Made by a program: the position numbers and the translations under genes. From Acidobacteriota bacterium (lineage in GTDB: Bacteria > Acidobacteriota > Blastocatellia > Pyrinomonadales > Pyrinomonadaceae), in assembly GCA_020199975.1 (NCBI GenBank), contig JAIVJP010000331.1:1-5296 (forward strand): a DNA stretch of 5,296 nucleotides, given 5' to 3'. This document shows, piece after piece, positions 1-5,296 of the stretch (positions are counted from its first letter, which is position 1; each line of letters opens with the position of its first letter). Below the pieces are notes generated by a model. That model worked only from the letters and a program-made list of their open reading frames with translations. It did no database searches and was not told the DNA's origin.

Positions 1-504
1 CTCTCCCAGGAAAAACATCTCACAAGCCCGATTTGGAGTTACTAGGTGAGGCAGGAAATACGTACCGCCCCAGTCGGGATGTAGGCCGAGCTTTACAAAC
101 GATTGGCTGAAGGTCGCTGCAGCCGAAGCAATTCGAAGATCGCAAGCCAGTGCGAGATTGCAGCCGGCGCCTGATGCCAGGCCGTTAACCGCACCGATTA
201 CAGGCTTGTTCATCTGCCTGATTGCCATCACCACGCGTCGAGCGGCCCCGAGCAGACGGGAAAACTCCTCGCTGTCCTGACGCTCGATGAGGTCTGCCAT
301 GAACGAAACATCGCCGCCTGCGCAAAACGCGCGCCCGGCACCGGTCACAACAACCACCCGAATCGCCCGATCGCTTCCCGTCGCTTCCAGTGCTTCGGCG
401 AGATCACGCCGCATGTGCCCAACGAAAGCATTCAGCTTCTCGGGACGGTTTAGCGTAATTGTGGCGATACCGGAATCTTCAGTGACGTCGATGTGTTCGT
501 ACAT
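1..504 (-). CDS. PaaG-like enoyl-CoA hydratase/isomerase, 3' end cut by window edge
   Basis: This is the first 168 codons of a crotonase-superfamily protein (usual length about 260 residues), open to the left edge. It starts at the ATG at 504-502; no clear Shine-Dalgarno site precedes it. Visible motifs are NRPEKLNAF (residues 19-27), the CoA/oxyanion-hole segment FCAGGDV (60-66), KPVIGAVNG (100-108), SGAGCNLALACDLRIA (111-126) and KLGLHPDWGGT (138-148). At the two positions where classical hydratases have glutamates it has Asn116 and no Glu, but it keeps Asp144 in LHPDWGGT, which matches the catalytic Asp of E. coli PaaG (LIPDCGGT). This favours a double-bond isomerase, acting on a ring-epoxide or an unsaturated acyl-CoA, over a plain hydratase. 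It is the last gene of the same-strand series that starts with boxC and boxB, so a role in lower benzoyl-CoA degradation (dehydroadipyl-CoA isomerisation) is plausible but inferred. The family is certain; the substrate is not. Confidence 0.9.
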   Translation of the reverse strand, partial: MYEHIDVTEDSGIATITLNRPEKLNAFVGHMRRDLAEALEATGSDRAIRVVVVTGAGRAFCAGGDVSFMADLIERQDSEEFSRLLGAARRVVMAIRQMNKPVIGAVNGLASGAGCNLALACDLRIASAAATFSQSFVKLGLHPDWGGTYFLPHLVTPNRACEMFFLGE

Positions 505-519
505 AAGGGCGGGTACATA

Positions 520-590
520 GTAAATGGCAAATAGTAAATAGAAGCAGAAGAATAACTCGGACCATTTACCATTTACTATTCACCATTTAC
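520..590. repeat. Inverted pair of GTAAATG heptamer arrays
   Basis: The left arm (520-540) is three degenerate 7-bp units of consensus GTAAATG/A (GTAAATG, GCAAATA, GTAAATA). The right arm (563-590) is four units on the opposite strand (CATTTAC, CATTTAC, TATTCAC, CATTTAC). Positions 520-539 pair with 571-590 at 18 of 20 bases, leaving a 31-nt loop, so a long AT-rich hairpin could form in RNA or DNA. The array nearly fills the 119-bp spacer (505-623) between the hydratase stop and the PaaG-like start. The stem is too AT-rich and has no T-tract, so it is not a convincing intrinsic terminator. It may be a mobile or slippage-born short repeat, or a processing site. Confidence 0.75.
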
Positions 591-623
591 CTGCCTCTAA
601 ATTGTGGTTTGCGTTTGCTTACG

Positions 624-1415
624 TTAAGCGTCGATACCTTCCTTCGCGTCTTCCGATTGAAATAGTTGCTGCTGCAGCTCGCGCTCGAGTGCTAGTGCAG
701 ACTCAAAAGGAATCTCCGCGCCGGTTTGAACACTGCGCTTGATGCAACCGACTGCGTGGGCGGCCCGGCTAGGCGAGGTGAACTGTCGCGCGTAGCCCAA
801 CACTCTTTCAAGAAAGGTTGCCGCGTTCTCTGCTTCGTAAATGTCGTTGATGATTCCCAGTTGATGTCCACGTTCAAAGTCAAACAGCTCGCCGCTGGCC
901 ATTAACTCAACCGCTTTCGACTTGCCAACCATGCGCACCAGCCGCTGCGTGCCACCAGTTCCGGGAAGAACACCGAGAGAAACTTCCGGCAAGCCCATCT
1001 TGCCCGCGCCTTTGCGGGCAATGCGCAGGTCAGCGGCCATCGCGACCTCCAACCCCCCACCCACGCAGTGTCCGTTAATCGCGGCGATCACGAGTTTTGG
1101 CGTTTGTTCCAGACGCGACAGAGTTTCATTAGCGTGCAGACAAAAATAGTACTTGAAAAAGGGCGTCGCATCAGCAAGCATTTGGATGTTGGCGCCGGCG
1201 CAGAAAAACTTCTCTCCACTGCCGGTGATCACAATGACCTGGACGCTTTCGTCCATCCGCGCCTCAAGGATTGCGCGATCGAGCGCTTGCATCATTTCGT
1301 AGGTGTAAGTGTTTGCGGGAGGGTCGTTGAAGGAAAATAGGGCGACACCTTCGTCGGCGCGATACTGAACGAGATCTTTGTCCGTTGTCTTAGAGTGGTC
1401 TGCAGCTGCTCCCAT
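624..1415 (-). CDS. Enoyl-CoA hydratase (crotonase family)
   Basis: This is a complete 263-residue protein, the normal length for a single-domain enoyl-CoA hydratase, which adds water to trans-2-enoyl-CoA to give 3-hydroxyacyl-CoA. It shows the oxyanion-hole segment FCAGANIQML (residues 71-80), KLVIAAINGHCVGGG (107-121), then LEVAMAADLRIA, and LPEVSLGVLPGTGGTQRLV. Glu123 (in GGGLE) and Glu144 (in LPEV) correspond to the two catalytic glutamates of rat mitochondrial hydratase (Glu144 and Glu164), so hydratase activity is expected. The start was set at the ATG at 1415-1413 because GGAG sits 6 nt upstream. The frame stays open to ATGs at 1427 and 1472 (282 residues), but neither has a ribosome site. 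It lies 166 bp downstream of the TetR gene and 119 bp upstream of the PaaG-like gene. Context suggests hydration of a dehydroadipyl-CoA intermediate of the box pathway; general beta-oxidation is the alternative. Confidence 0.92.
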   Translation of the reverse strand: MGAAADHSKTTDKDLVQYRADEGVALFSFNDPPANTYTYEMMQALDRAILEARMDESVQVIVITGSGEKFFCAGANIQMLADATPFFKYYFCLHANETLSRLEQTPKLVIAAINGHCVGGGLEVAMAADLRIARKGAGKMGLPEVSLGVLPGTGGTQRLVRMVGKSKAVELMASGELFDFERGHQLGIINDIYEAENAATFLERVLGYARQFTSPSRAAHAVGCIKRSVQTGAEIPFESALALERELQQQLFQSEDAKEGIDA

Positions 1416-1421
1416 CGTGTT

Positions 1422-1425
1422 CTCC
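1422..1425 (-). promoter_or_regulatory. Shine-Dalgarno site deciding the hydratase start
   Basis: GGAG on the minus strand lies 6 nt before the ATG at 1415, an ideal spacing. The ATGs at 1427 and 1472 in the same frame lack a purine-rich site, so this places the start at 1415 and leaves the 19 preceding codons untranslated. Confidence 0.6.
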
Positions 1426-1477
1426 ATTGGACTAGAAATTGACAGAATTACAAGACAGCCTGGGGTGACCATTCACG

Positions 1478-1492
1478 CATGAAAGTCTCATG
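1478..1492. promoter_or_regulatory. Possible operator-like palindrome upstream of the hydratase gene
   Basis: CATGA and TCATG form an inverted repeat with a 5-nt spacer about 63 bp upstream of the chosen hydratase start, in a spacer downstream of the regulator gene. Its size suits a TetR-family operator, but the arms are only 5 bp and no second copy was found in the window, so it could be chance. Confidence 0.2.
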
Positions 1493-1500
1493 ATTCCTAA

Positions 1501-1564
1501 CCTCGAGGGGGGCCAGCGTTGCGCACCCATGGCACCCCCGCAGGGCTGCCCCGCCGGGGCCCCA
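1501..1564. repeat. GC-rich hairpin-forming element in the tetR-hydratase spacer
   Basis: This block is much more GC-rich than the spacer on either side and codes for nothing recognisable. It contains a perfect 5-bp GCCCC/GGGGC stem with a 3-nt loop (1548-1560) and an outer imperfect pairing of 1530-1539 with 1556-1564. It begins about 18 bp past the TetR stop codon in the direction of transcription. There is no U-tract after the stem on the minus strand, so a classical intrinsic terminator is not supported. An interspersed palindromic repeat (REP-like) is the more likely reading, which would need other genomic copies to confirm. Confidence 0.4.
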
Positions 1565-1581
1565 CGATGCCTTGTTCCAGT

Positions 1582-2307
1582 TTACTCAGCGTGTGAAGCG
1601 CGCCACACACTCAATGACTCCGTCCTGCGCTGAGCCGTGGAGTTTAGTTCTTCAGGGGCCAGTTCATCAAGAAAACCATGAAGAAATAGGCGGGTGATGT
1701 GTTCAATCAGTTCGGCGACCTTCAACTTGCCGCTCGGATCATACCAATTGTAAATCCAGTTCATCATTCCAAAGAGCGCGTAGGTTGCTGCCGTAAGATC
1801 AACACGACGCTTCTCAGCCTGCTGTGCTTGCAGCTCGCTGAGAATCTCTCGGGCCAGATTTGTATATTTCTGCTTCTTGCCAGAAACGAGTTGCTGTAGA
1901 TCACCCGCAAGGGAATCGGCCTCGTGCGAAAGCACCTTCATCTCAGCCATGTTAGCCGCGAAGAAGGCGAGGTGATTGTCGATGAAGATTCGTAGTTCTT
2001 GAACGGGTTCCGATACTTCCGCCAGTCGCTGCTCCAACCGCTCCAAGACACGACCGAAGCAGTTGTCCTGAATCAGAAACAGCAATTCCTCTTTTGATTT
2101 GCAGTAGTGGTAAAGGCCAGCCAAACTTACTTCCGTGGCGCGTGAGATATCCCGCATCGAGGTGGAGTGATAGCTCTTTTCGGCAAAAATGCCCGCCGCG
2201 GTACGCAGGATAAACTCCAGCTTCTGATCGTAGCGCGAGTCGAATTTCGGATTTCGAATTTCGGATTTCGAATTTTCAGACGACATTGCTTGAGTGGTTT
2301 CTGTCAC
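1582..2307 (-). CDS. TetR/AcrR-family transcriptional regulator
   Basis: This is a 241-residue DNA-binding repressor-type protein. The N-terminal domain (about residues 26-73) has the TetR pattern: an ILRTAAGIFAEKSYHSTSM helix and turn, then the helix-turn-helix MRDISRATEVSLAGLYHYCK (51-70) followed by SKEELL. The C-terminal part (about 85-215) is all-helical, with ALFGMMNWIYNWYD (177-190) typical of the TetR group that binds acyl-CoA-like ligands. The GTG at 2307 is the furthest start; an ATG at 2286 (codon 8) is the alternative, and neither has a clear ribosome site. Residues 11-23 are translated from a heptamer DNA repeat (2241-2276), so the N-terminal extension ahead of the domain looks repeat-derived. 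The gene lies 58 bp after boxB on the same strand, so it may be co-transcribed and autoregulate the cluster. A CoA thioester such as benzoyl-CoA is the natural guess for its ligand, but the sequence does not show it. Confidence 0.9.
   Translation of the reverse strand: MTETTQAMSSENSKSEIRNPKFDSRYDQKLEFILRTAAGIFAEKSYHSTSMRDISRATEVSLAGLYHYCKSKEELLFLIQDNCFGRVLERLEQRLAEVSEPVQELRIFIDNHLAFFAANMAEMKVLSHEADSLAGDLQQLVSGKKQKYTNLAREILSELQAQQAEKRRVDLTAATYALFGMMNWIYNWYDPSGKLKVAELIEHITRLFLHGFLDELAPEELNSTAQRRTESLSVWRASHAE
2241..2276. repeat. CGRATTT heptamer array inside the TetR coding start
   Basis: Five 7-bp units alternate CGAATTT and CGGATTT on the plus strand, making a 14-bp tandem with about 2.5 copies. 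The array lies within the TetR reading frame and encodes residues 11-23. Its oppositely oriented partner is at 2336-2366. Confidence 0.85.
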
Positions 2308-2308
2308 A

Positions 2309-2321
2309 GTAACTAAGTCAC
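2309..2321. promoter_or_regulatory. Possible operator-like imperfect palindrome at the TetR start
   Basis: GTAAC and GTCAC half-sites (4 of 5 bases symmetric) flank TAA directly upstream of the GTG start. GTCACAG also occurs twice in direct orientation, at 2303-2309 and 2317-2323. The position would suit autoregulation by the TetR protein. The match is short and there is no confirming second site, so this is weak. Confidence 0.2.
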
Positions 2322-2335
2322 AGGTACTAGATACA

Positions 2336-2366
2336 TCCGAAATTCGAAATTCGAAATCCGAAATTT
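2336..2366. repeat. CGRATTT heptamer array, inverted copy abutting the boxB stop
   Basis: The same 7-bp family as 2241-2276, here in opposite orientation. Positions 2338-2365 are complementary to 2243-2270 at 27 of 28 bases, including 21 uninterrupted. The array begins at the last base of the boxB stop codon and fills half of the 58-bp boxB-tetR spacer. Paired, the two arms would form a long stem around a 67-nt loop that contains the TetR start codon. Confidence 0.85.
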
Positions 2367-3763
2367 CAAAGCCTCACGTACTCAAATTCGAAAGGCTTGC
2401 CTTTGACTCCCGCTGCCGGCGGTGAGATCCAGTTAGCGATCCTGCCGGGCTCGACTACCGGATGCATCAGGCTGCGGAGGTATTCGCGATCATCCATGGT
2501 CGGAAGCCATTGCGCCTTCCGCTGCTCAAATTGTTCGGCGGTGATCGGGTTACCATCAATGTCGAAGTGTTGACCGGCATATTCGCCCACGTGCCGGTGA
2601 AAGCGTGTGTTGGGCAAACGAATTCGATCGCTGATTCCCGCGTCGGCCAGTGTCTTGTTCCAACGCGCCAAGCCTTTCTCACAGTCTTTTACGTATTCGC
2701 CACGCAGCACTTCGTTCAGAGCGTTTCTGAGCGCAACTTCCCGCGAACTAAGCTTCCCCTCTTCGACCACCGTCATCGTGAATGTTTGATCCGCGGCGAT
2801 ATGGTCGTTGTACAACTCCTGCTCCTTGTAGCGACCCTTGAGTCCGGCTGCGAAGAAGTCTGCCGAGTTGGAGCTGATCTCTCCGCCGAACAGGTCGAGC
2901 GAATAGCTAAACCAGAAGTTCACGTGCTTCTGAATAATGTCCAAAGGAATGCCGCCGAGCTGGCGCACATCACCTTCTTTCATTAACTGCGCGGTGCGCT
3001 TAACGATACGATTGATGCCGGTGTCGCCGACAAACATGTGGTGCGCTTCTTCAGTCAGCATGAACTGGCAGGTGCGAGCGAGTGGCTCAAACCCCGACTC
3101 CGCGAGGGCCGAGAGCTGATACTTGCCGTCCCGATCCGTGAACATCGTGAAGCAGAAAAAGTTGAGCCAGTCGTCACAGGGCTGGTTAAAGGCCTCCAGG
3201 ATCCGCGGCTTGTCAGGATTGCCGCTGCGGCGTTCCAACAAAGCATCCGCTTCGTCGCGCCCATCGCGTCCGAAGTAACGCTGCAGCAGGTAAACCATGG
3301 CCCAGAGATGCCGGCCCTCTTCCACATTCACCTGAAACAGGTTGCGCAAGTCGTAAAGCGAAGGGCAGGTCTTGCCGAGCTCGCGTTGCTGTTCGACTGA
3401 GGCCGGTTCGGTGTCGCCCTGGGTGACAATGATGCGGCGCAACGAATTACGAAACTCGCCAGGTACCTCCTGGTAAGCAGGCTGGCCATAGTTGTCACCA
3501 AAACCAATCGTCGCGTCGGGCTCAGCGGGCTTGAGAAAAATGCCCCAACGATAATCGGGCATCTTCACGAAGTCGAAATTGGCCCAACCGTCAGGTTCGA
3601 CGCTGATCGCCGTGCGCAAATACACGTCCTTGTTCTGAAAACCTTCCGGTCCCATCTCGCGCCACCACTCGAGATAATTCGGGAGCCATTTCTCAAGAGC
3701 TCGCTGCAGCTTCTTGTCTTCTGCGAGATTTACGTTATTTGGTATGCGTTCGTATAGATTCAT
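2366..3763 (-). CDS. boxB: Benzoyl-CoA 2,3-epoxidase subunit BoxB
   Basis: This is a complete 465-residue protein, close to the roughly 473 residues of Azoarcus evansii BoxB. BoxB is the soluble diiron oxygenase component that epoxidises benzoyl-CoA at C2-C3 with O2 and electrons from the NADPH reductase BoxA. Diiron ligand candidates are all in place: Glu119 (in GDTEP), Glu149 and His152 (EEGRH), Asp210 (FTD), and Glu239 and His242 (TEEAHH). As I recall the A. evansii ligands (Glu120, Glu150, His153, Asp211, Glu240, His243), each matches with an offset of one. Other family signatures are the N-terminal ERIPNNVNL (residues 5-13), CDDWLNFFCFTMFTDRDGKY (196-215) and LFGGEISSNSADFFAAGLKG (291-310). 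The ATG start has AGGG 6 nt upstream. It lies 62 bp after boxC on the same strand, consistent with one transcript. No truncation or missing key residue is seen. Confidence 0.97.
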   Translation of the reverse strand: MNLYERIPNNVNLAEDKKLQRALEKWLPNYLEWWREMGPEGFQNKDVYLRTAISVEPDGWANFDFVKMPDYRWGIFLKPAEPDATIGFGDNYGQPAYQEVPGEFRNSLRRIIVTQGDTEPASVEQQRELGKTCPSLYDLRNLFQVNVEEGRHLWAMVYLLQRYFGRDGRDEADALLERRSGNPDKPRILEAFNQPCDDWLNFFCFTMFTDRDGKYQLSALAESGFEPLARTCQFMLTEEAHHMFVGDTGINRIVKRTAQLMKEGDVRQLGGIPLDIIQKHVNFWFSYSLDLFGGEISSNSADFFAAGLKGRYKEQELYNDHIAADQTFTMTVVEEGKLSSREVALRNALNEVLRGEYVKDCEKGLARWNKTLADAGISDRIRLPNTRFHRHVGEYAGQHFDIDGNPITAEQFEQRKAQWLPTMDDREYLRSLMHPVVEPGRIANWISPPAAGVKGKPFEFEYVRL

Positions 3764-3769
3764 GGATCA

Positions 3770-3773
3770 CCCT
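3770..3773 (-). promoter_or_regulatory. Shine-Dalgarno site of boxB
   Basis: AGGG on the minus strand ends 6 nt before the boxB ATG at 3763, supporting that start. The PaaG-like and TetR genes have no comparable site. Confidence 0.55.
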
Positions 3774-3789
3774 GGTTTTGAACTTGCAT

Positions 3790-3831
3790 CCAAAGAACTA
3801 AGGACAAAGTACAAAGCACAAAGTACTAAGT
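3790..3831. repeat. ACAAAGT heptamer array overlapping the boxC stop codon
   Basis: Six consecutive degenerate 7-bp units (42 bp) have consensus ACAAAGT on the plus strand; the variants are CCAAAGA, ACTAAGG, ACAAAGC and ACTAAGT. The last unit (3825-3831) contains the boxC stop codon, TAG on the minus strand at 3828-3826. The array covers more than half of the 62-bp boxC-boxB spacer. No inverted partner was seen here. Confidence 0.8.
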
Positions 3832-5296
3832 TCTCTTGAAATCAAATTGAGCTTGCGTAGGCTTTCCGTAATTAGTCAACGCTCCATGCTGGCCTACGGC
3901 GTTGGGCCGCTGGAAGATCCAGTTTTGCCAGGCTGTCAAACGGCCGTAGATCTTCGTGTCCATGGTTTCCGGCCCGGCAAATCTGAGGGACGCTTCCATT
4001 CCTGTCAGTGCGTCCGGCGACAACGAGGTTCTCTCCTCAATCGCCACCCGGATTTCATCTTCCCAGTCCAAATCGTCGGGCGCGAACGTGATCAGGCCCA
4101 GTTCTTCAGCGTCTTCCGTGTCGAAACTTCTATCAAGGCCAAAAATCTCATCCAGTCTGTCAGGCTGGGAAAGGAAGCGAGACTGAAGCCGTGTCAGCCC
4201 GTTACTCATTGGCAGCGGTCCGGCATTCAGGTCGCTGACCGCGAGTTCGATCGTTTTGTCCGGGTTGTTGAGCATGTACGTCCGATCTGAGGCTATCGCA
4301 AGTTCAAGCAAATTGCCGGCAAAGCAACTGCCCGGCTCAATCAAAGCGAAGAAGCTCTTCGCAGTGAGATCAAGTCGCCTGAGCACGCGCGCCATGTTCA
4401 AGATGATTTCGCGGATCAGCCAATGGTCCTGGTGCGCTGCTAGCGTCTTGTCAACAGCCAACACATCGTCTATTTGTCCTTCCGTGCGAATGCAGACGAG
4501 GCCCGTTTCCAGTTCATTCACTCGCAGATGCAGCAAGGCATCATCAAGTTCCCGGTATGCCTGCAGCGGCCAGTATGCGTCGCCGAGAGCCTGAATCTCT
4601 TCCGGGGTTGCCGGCAGACCAGACTCCGGACCGCGGATAGTCAAATTTGCGTAACGTTGGTCGCGATCAAGTTTCACGCTGACGTACTTATAGTCACGGG
4701 CTACATCGCGGGACTCAAACGCTAACGGATTGAGCTTTATACCGGGTCCCGAATTCCTGTCGCCATTCGCGTCGACAATGCTGCGTACCCGCGCATCCAT
4801 TCCTTCCCGGAACTTGCTGGTGGGAAAATAGTCGTCGATCAGCCCCCACTCTTTTGCGCGCTTGCCTTTTAGTCCCTCCGCCAGCGTCGAAAACACATCG
4901 GCACGATCGCGGCGAACCTTTCGTTTGTCCACCAGTCGCGTCAAACCTCCCGTGCCAGGCAAGACGCCCAGGAGTGGGACCTCGGGAAGGGAAACGGCGG
5001 AGTTGCCATCCTCGACCAGGTAGATCTCATCGCAGGCGATCGCCAGTTCATAGCCTCCACCTGAGGCCGTTCCATTGAGGGCGGCCACGAATTTCTTGCC
5101 CGAATGAGTTGAAGAGTCCTCAATCGAACAGCGCGTTTCATTCGTGAACTTACAGAAGTTAACCTTGAAAGCGTGTGATGAAGTACCGAGCATGTAGATA
5201 TTGGCGCCAGCGCAGAAGATGCGCGGCTTAAGACTGGTGATCACTACAACCCGGACCTCCGGGTGCTCGAACCGCAGACGCTGCACGGCATCGGCT
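3826..5296 (-). CDS. boxC: Benzoyl-CoA-dihydrodiol lyase (2,3-epoxybenzoyl-CoA dihydrolase) BoxC, 5' end missing
   Basis: The visible 489 codons run off the right edge; family members are about 550 residues, so roughly the first 60-70 are missing. The GTG at 5286 is an internal Val, because the frame continues upstream as Ala-Asp-Ala. BoxC hydrolytically opens 2,3-epoxybenzoyl-CoA to 3,4-dehydroadipyl-CoA semialdehyde and formate. The first crotonase domain is evident in RFEHPEVRVVVITSL, IFCAGANIYMLGTSSHAFKVNFCKFTNET (visible residues 26-54), GGGYELAIACDE (79-90) and SLPEVPLLGVLPGTGG (102-117), retaining Glu83 and Glu105 at the two crotonase glutamate positions. A second, degenerate crotonase-like domain follows, with GSCFAGNLLELAIASDRTYML near its centre. 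The C-terminus is the BoxC-type PNAVGQHGALTNYGKPTQAQ. The stop codon lies inside a heptamer repeat. Its place directly before boxB confirms the pathway assignment. Confidence 0.96.
   Translation of the reverse strand, partial: ADAVQRLRFEHPEVRVVVITSLKPRIFCAGANIYMLGTSSHAFKVNFCKFTNETRCSIEDSSTHSGKKFVAALNGTASGGGYELAIACDEIYLVEDGNSAVSLPEVPLLGVLPGTGGLTRLVDKRKVRRDRADVFSTLAEGLKGKRAKEWGLIDDYFPTSKFREGMDARVRSIVDANGDRNSGPGIKLNPLAFESRDVARDYKYVSVKLDRDQRYANLTIRGPESGLPATPEEIQALGDAYWPLQAYRELDDALLHLRVNELETGLVCIRTEGQIDDVLAVDKTLAAHQDHWLIREIILNMARVLRRLDLTAKSFFALIEPGSCFAGNLLELAIASDRTYMLNNPDKTIELAVSDLNAGPLPMSNGLTRLQSRFLSQPDRLDEIFGLDRSFDTEDAEELGLITFAPDDLDWEDEIRVAIEERTSLSPDALTGMEASLRFAGPETMDTKIYGRLTAWQNWIFQRPNAVGQHGALTNYGKPTQAQFDFKRT

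Noticed and set aside
287..520. Plus-strand reading frame of 77 codons at the left edge
   Set aside because: It is antisense to the PaaG-like gene, whose crotonase motifs are unmistakable; its translation is Ser/Arg/Pro-rich with no family features.
1416..1472. Longer hydratase start at 1472, adding 19 residues
   Set aside because: No ribosome site precedes it, the added residues match no crotonase feature, and the ATG at 1415 has GGAG at ideal spacing.
1548..1560. Intrinsic terminator after tetR
   Set aside because: The stem is only 5 bp and no U-tract follows on the minus strand.
2308..2365. Sigma-70 promoter for tetR in the boxB-tetR spacer
   Set aside because: TATCTA could pass as a -10 box, but no matching -35 exists at 16-18 bp and the spacer is mostly repeat.
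2241..2366. CRISPR array
   Set aside because: The units are 7 bp, contiguous and without spacers, and no cas gene is near.
2462..2986. Plus-strand reading frame of 174 codons inside boxB
   Set aside because: It is a shadow of boxB: the opposite strand encodes conserved diiron protein sequence throughout. The same holds for the plus-strand frames at 3038-3400 and 3847-4290.
5284..5286. GTG as the start of boxC
   Set aside because: The frame stays open upstream to the window edge, and BoxC proteins have about 60-70 more residues before this point, so it is an internal valine codon.

Overview
The window carries five genes, all read from the minus strand, in the order (as transcribed, right to left) boxC, boxB, a TetR-type regulator, an enoyl-CoA hydratase and a PaaG-like enoyl-CoA hydratase/isomerase. 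boxC is cut by the right edge (5' end missing) and the PaaG-like gene by the left edge (3' end missing). Every longer plus-strand reading frame lies antisense to one of these genes. No RNA gene, transposase or CRISPR array is visible.

The core is the aerobic 'box' route for benzoate. Benzoyl-CoA is epoxidised at C2-C3 by BoxB, a diiron enzyme that gets electrons from BoxA. The epoxide is then cleaved by BoxC to 3,4-dehydroadipyl-CoA semialdehyde plus formate. BoxA and the semialdehyde dehydrogenase BoxD are not in view; they may lie outside the window. The two crotonase-fold enzymes downstream have complementary active sites: one keeps both hydratase glutamates, and the other has the single Asp of PaaG-type isomerases. 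They could carry out the isomerisation and hydration that lead from 3,4-dehydroadipyl-CoA towards 3-hydroxyadipyl-CoA; this is an inference from context. The TetR-type protein is the likely local regulator. It is not the HTH/shikimate-kinase-like BoxR known from Azoarcus-type clusters.

Layout: 1-504 PaaG-like gene (partial); 505-623 spacer with inverted heptamer repeats; 624-1415 enoyl-CoA hydratase; 1416-1581 spacer with a GC-rich hairpin-forming element; 1582-2307 TetR gene; 2308-2365 short spacer with repeats; 2366-3763 boxB; 3764-3825 short spacer with a heptamer array; 3826-5296 boxC (partial).

The most unusual feature is in the spacers. Three of the four gene junctions carry degenerate 7-bp tandem repeats, each junction with its own consensus (GTAAATG, CGRATTT, ACAAAGT). 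Two are arranged as inverted pairs, one overlaps the boxC stop codon, one abuts the boxB stop codon, and one has become part of the TetR coding sequence.

Organism: a bacterium of moderate, slightly GC-leaning base composition, with Shine-Dalgarno sites visible at only some genes. The repeat-rich spacers and box genes next to several crotonases made me think of soil Acidobacteriota (Blastocatellia-like), but that is a guess from style rather than a demonstrated placement.
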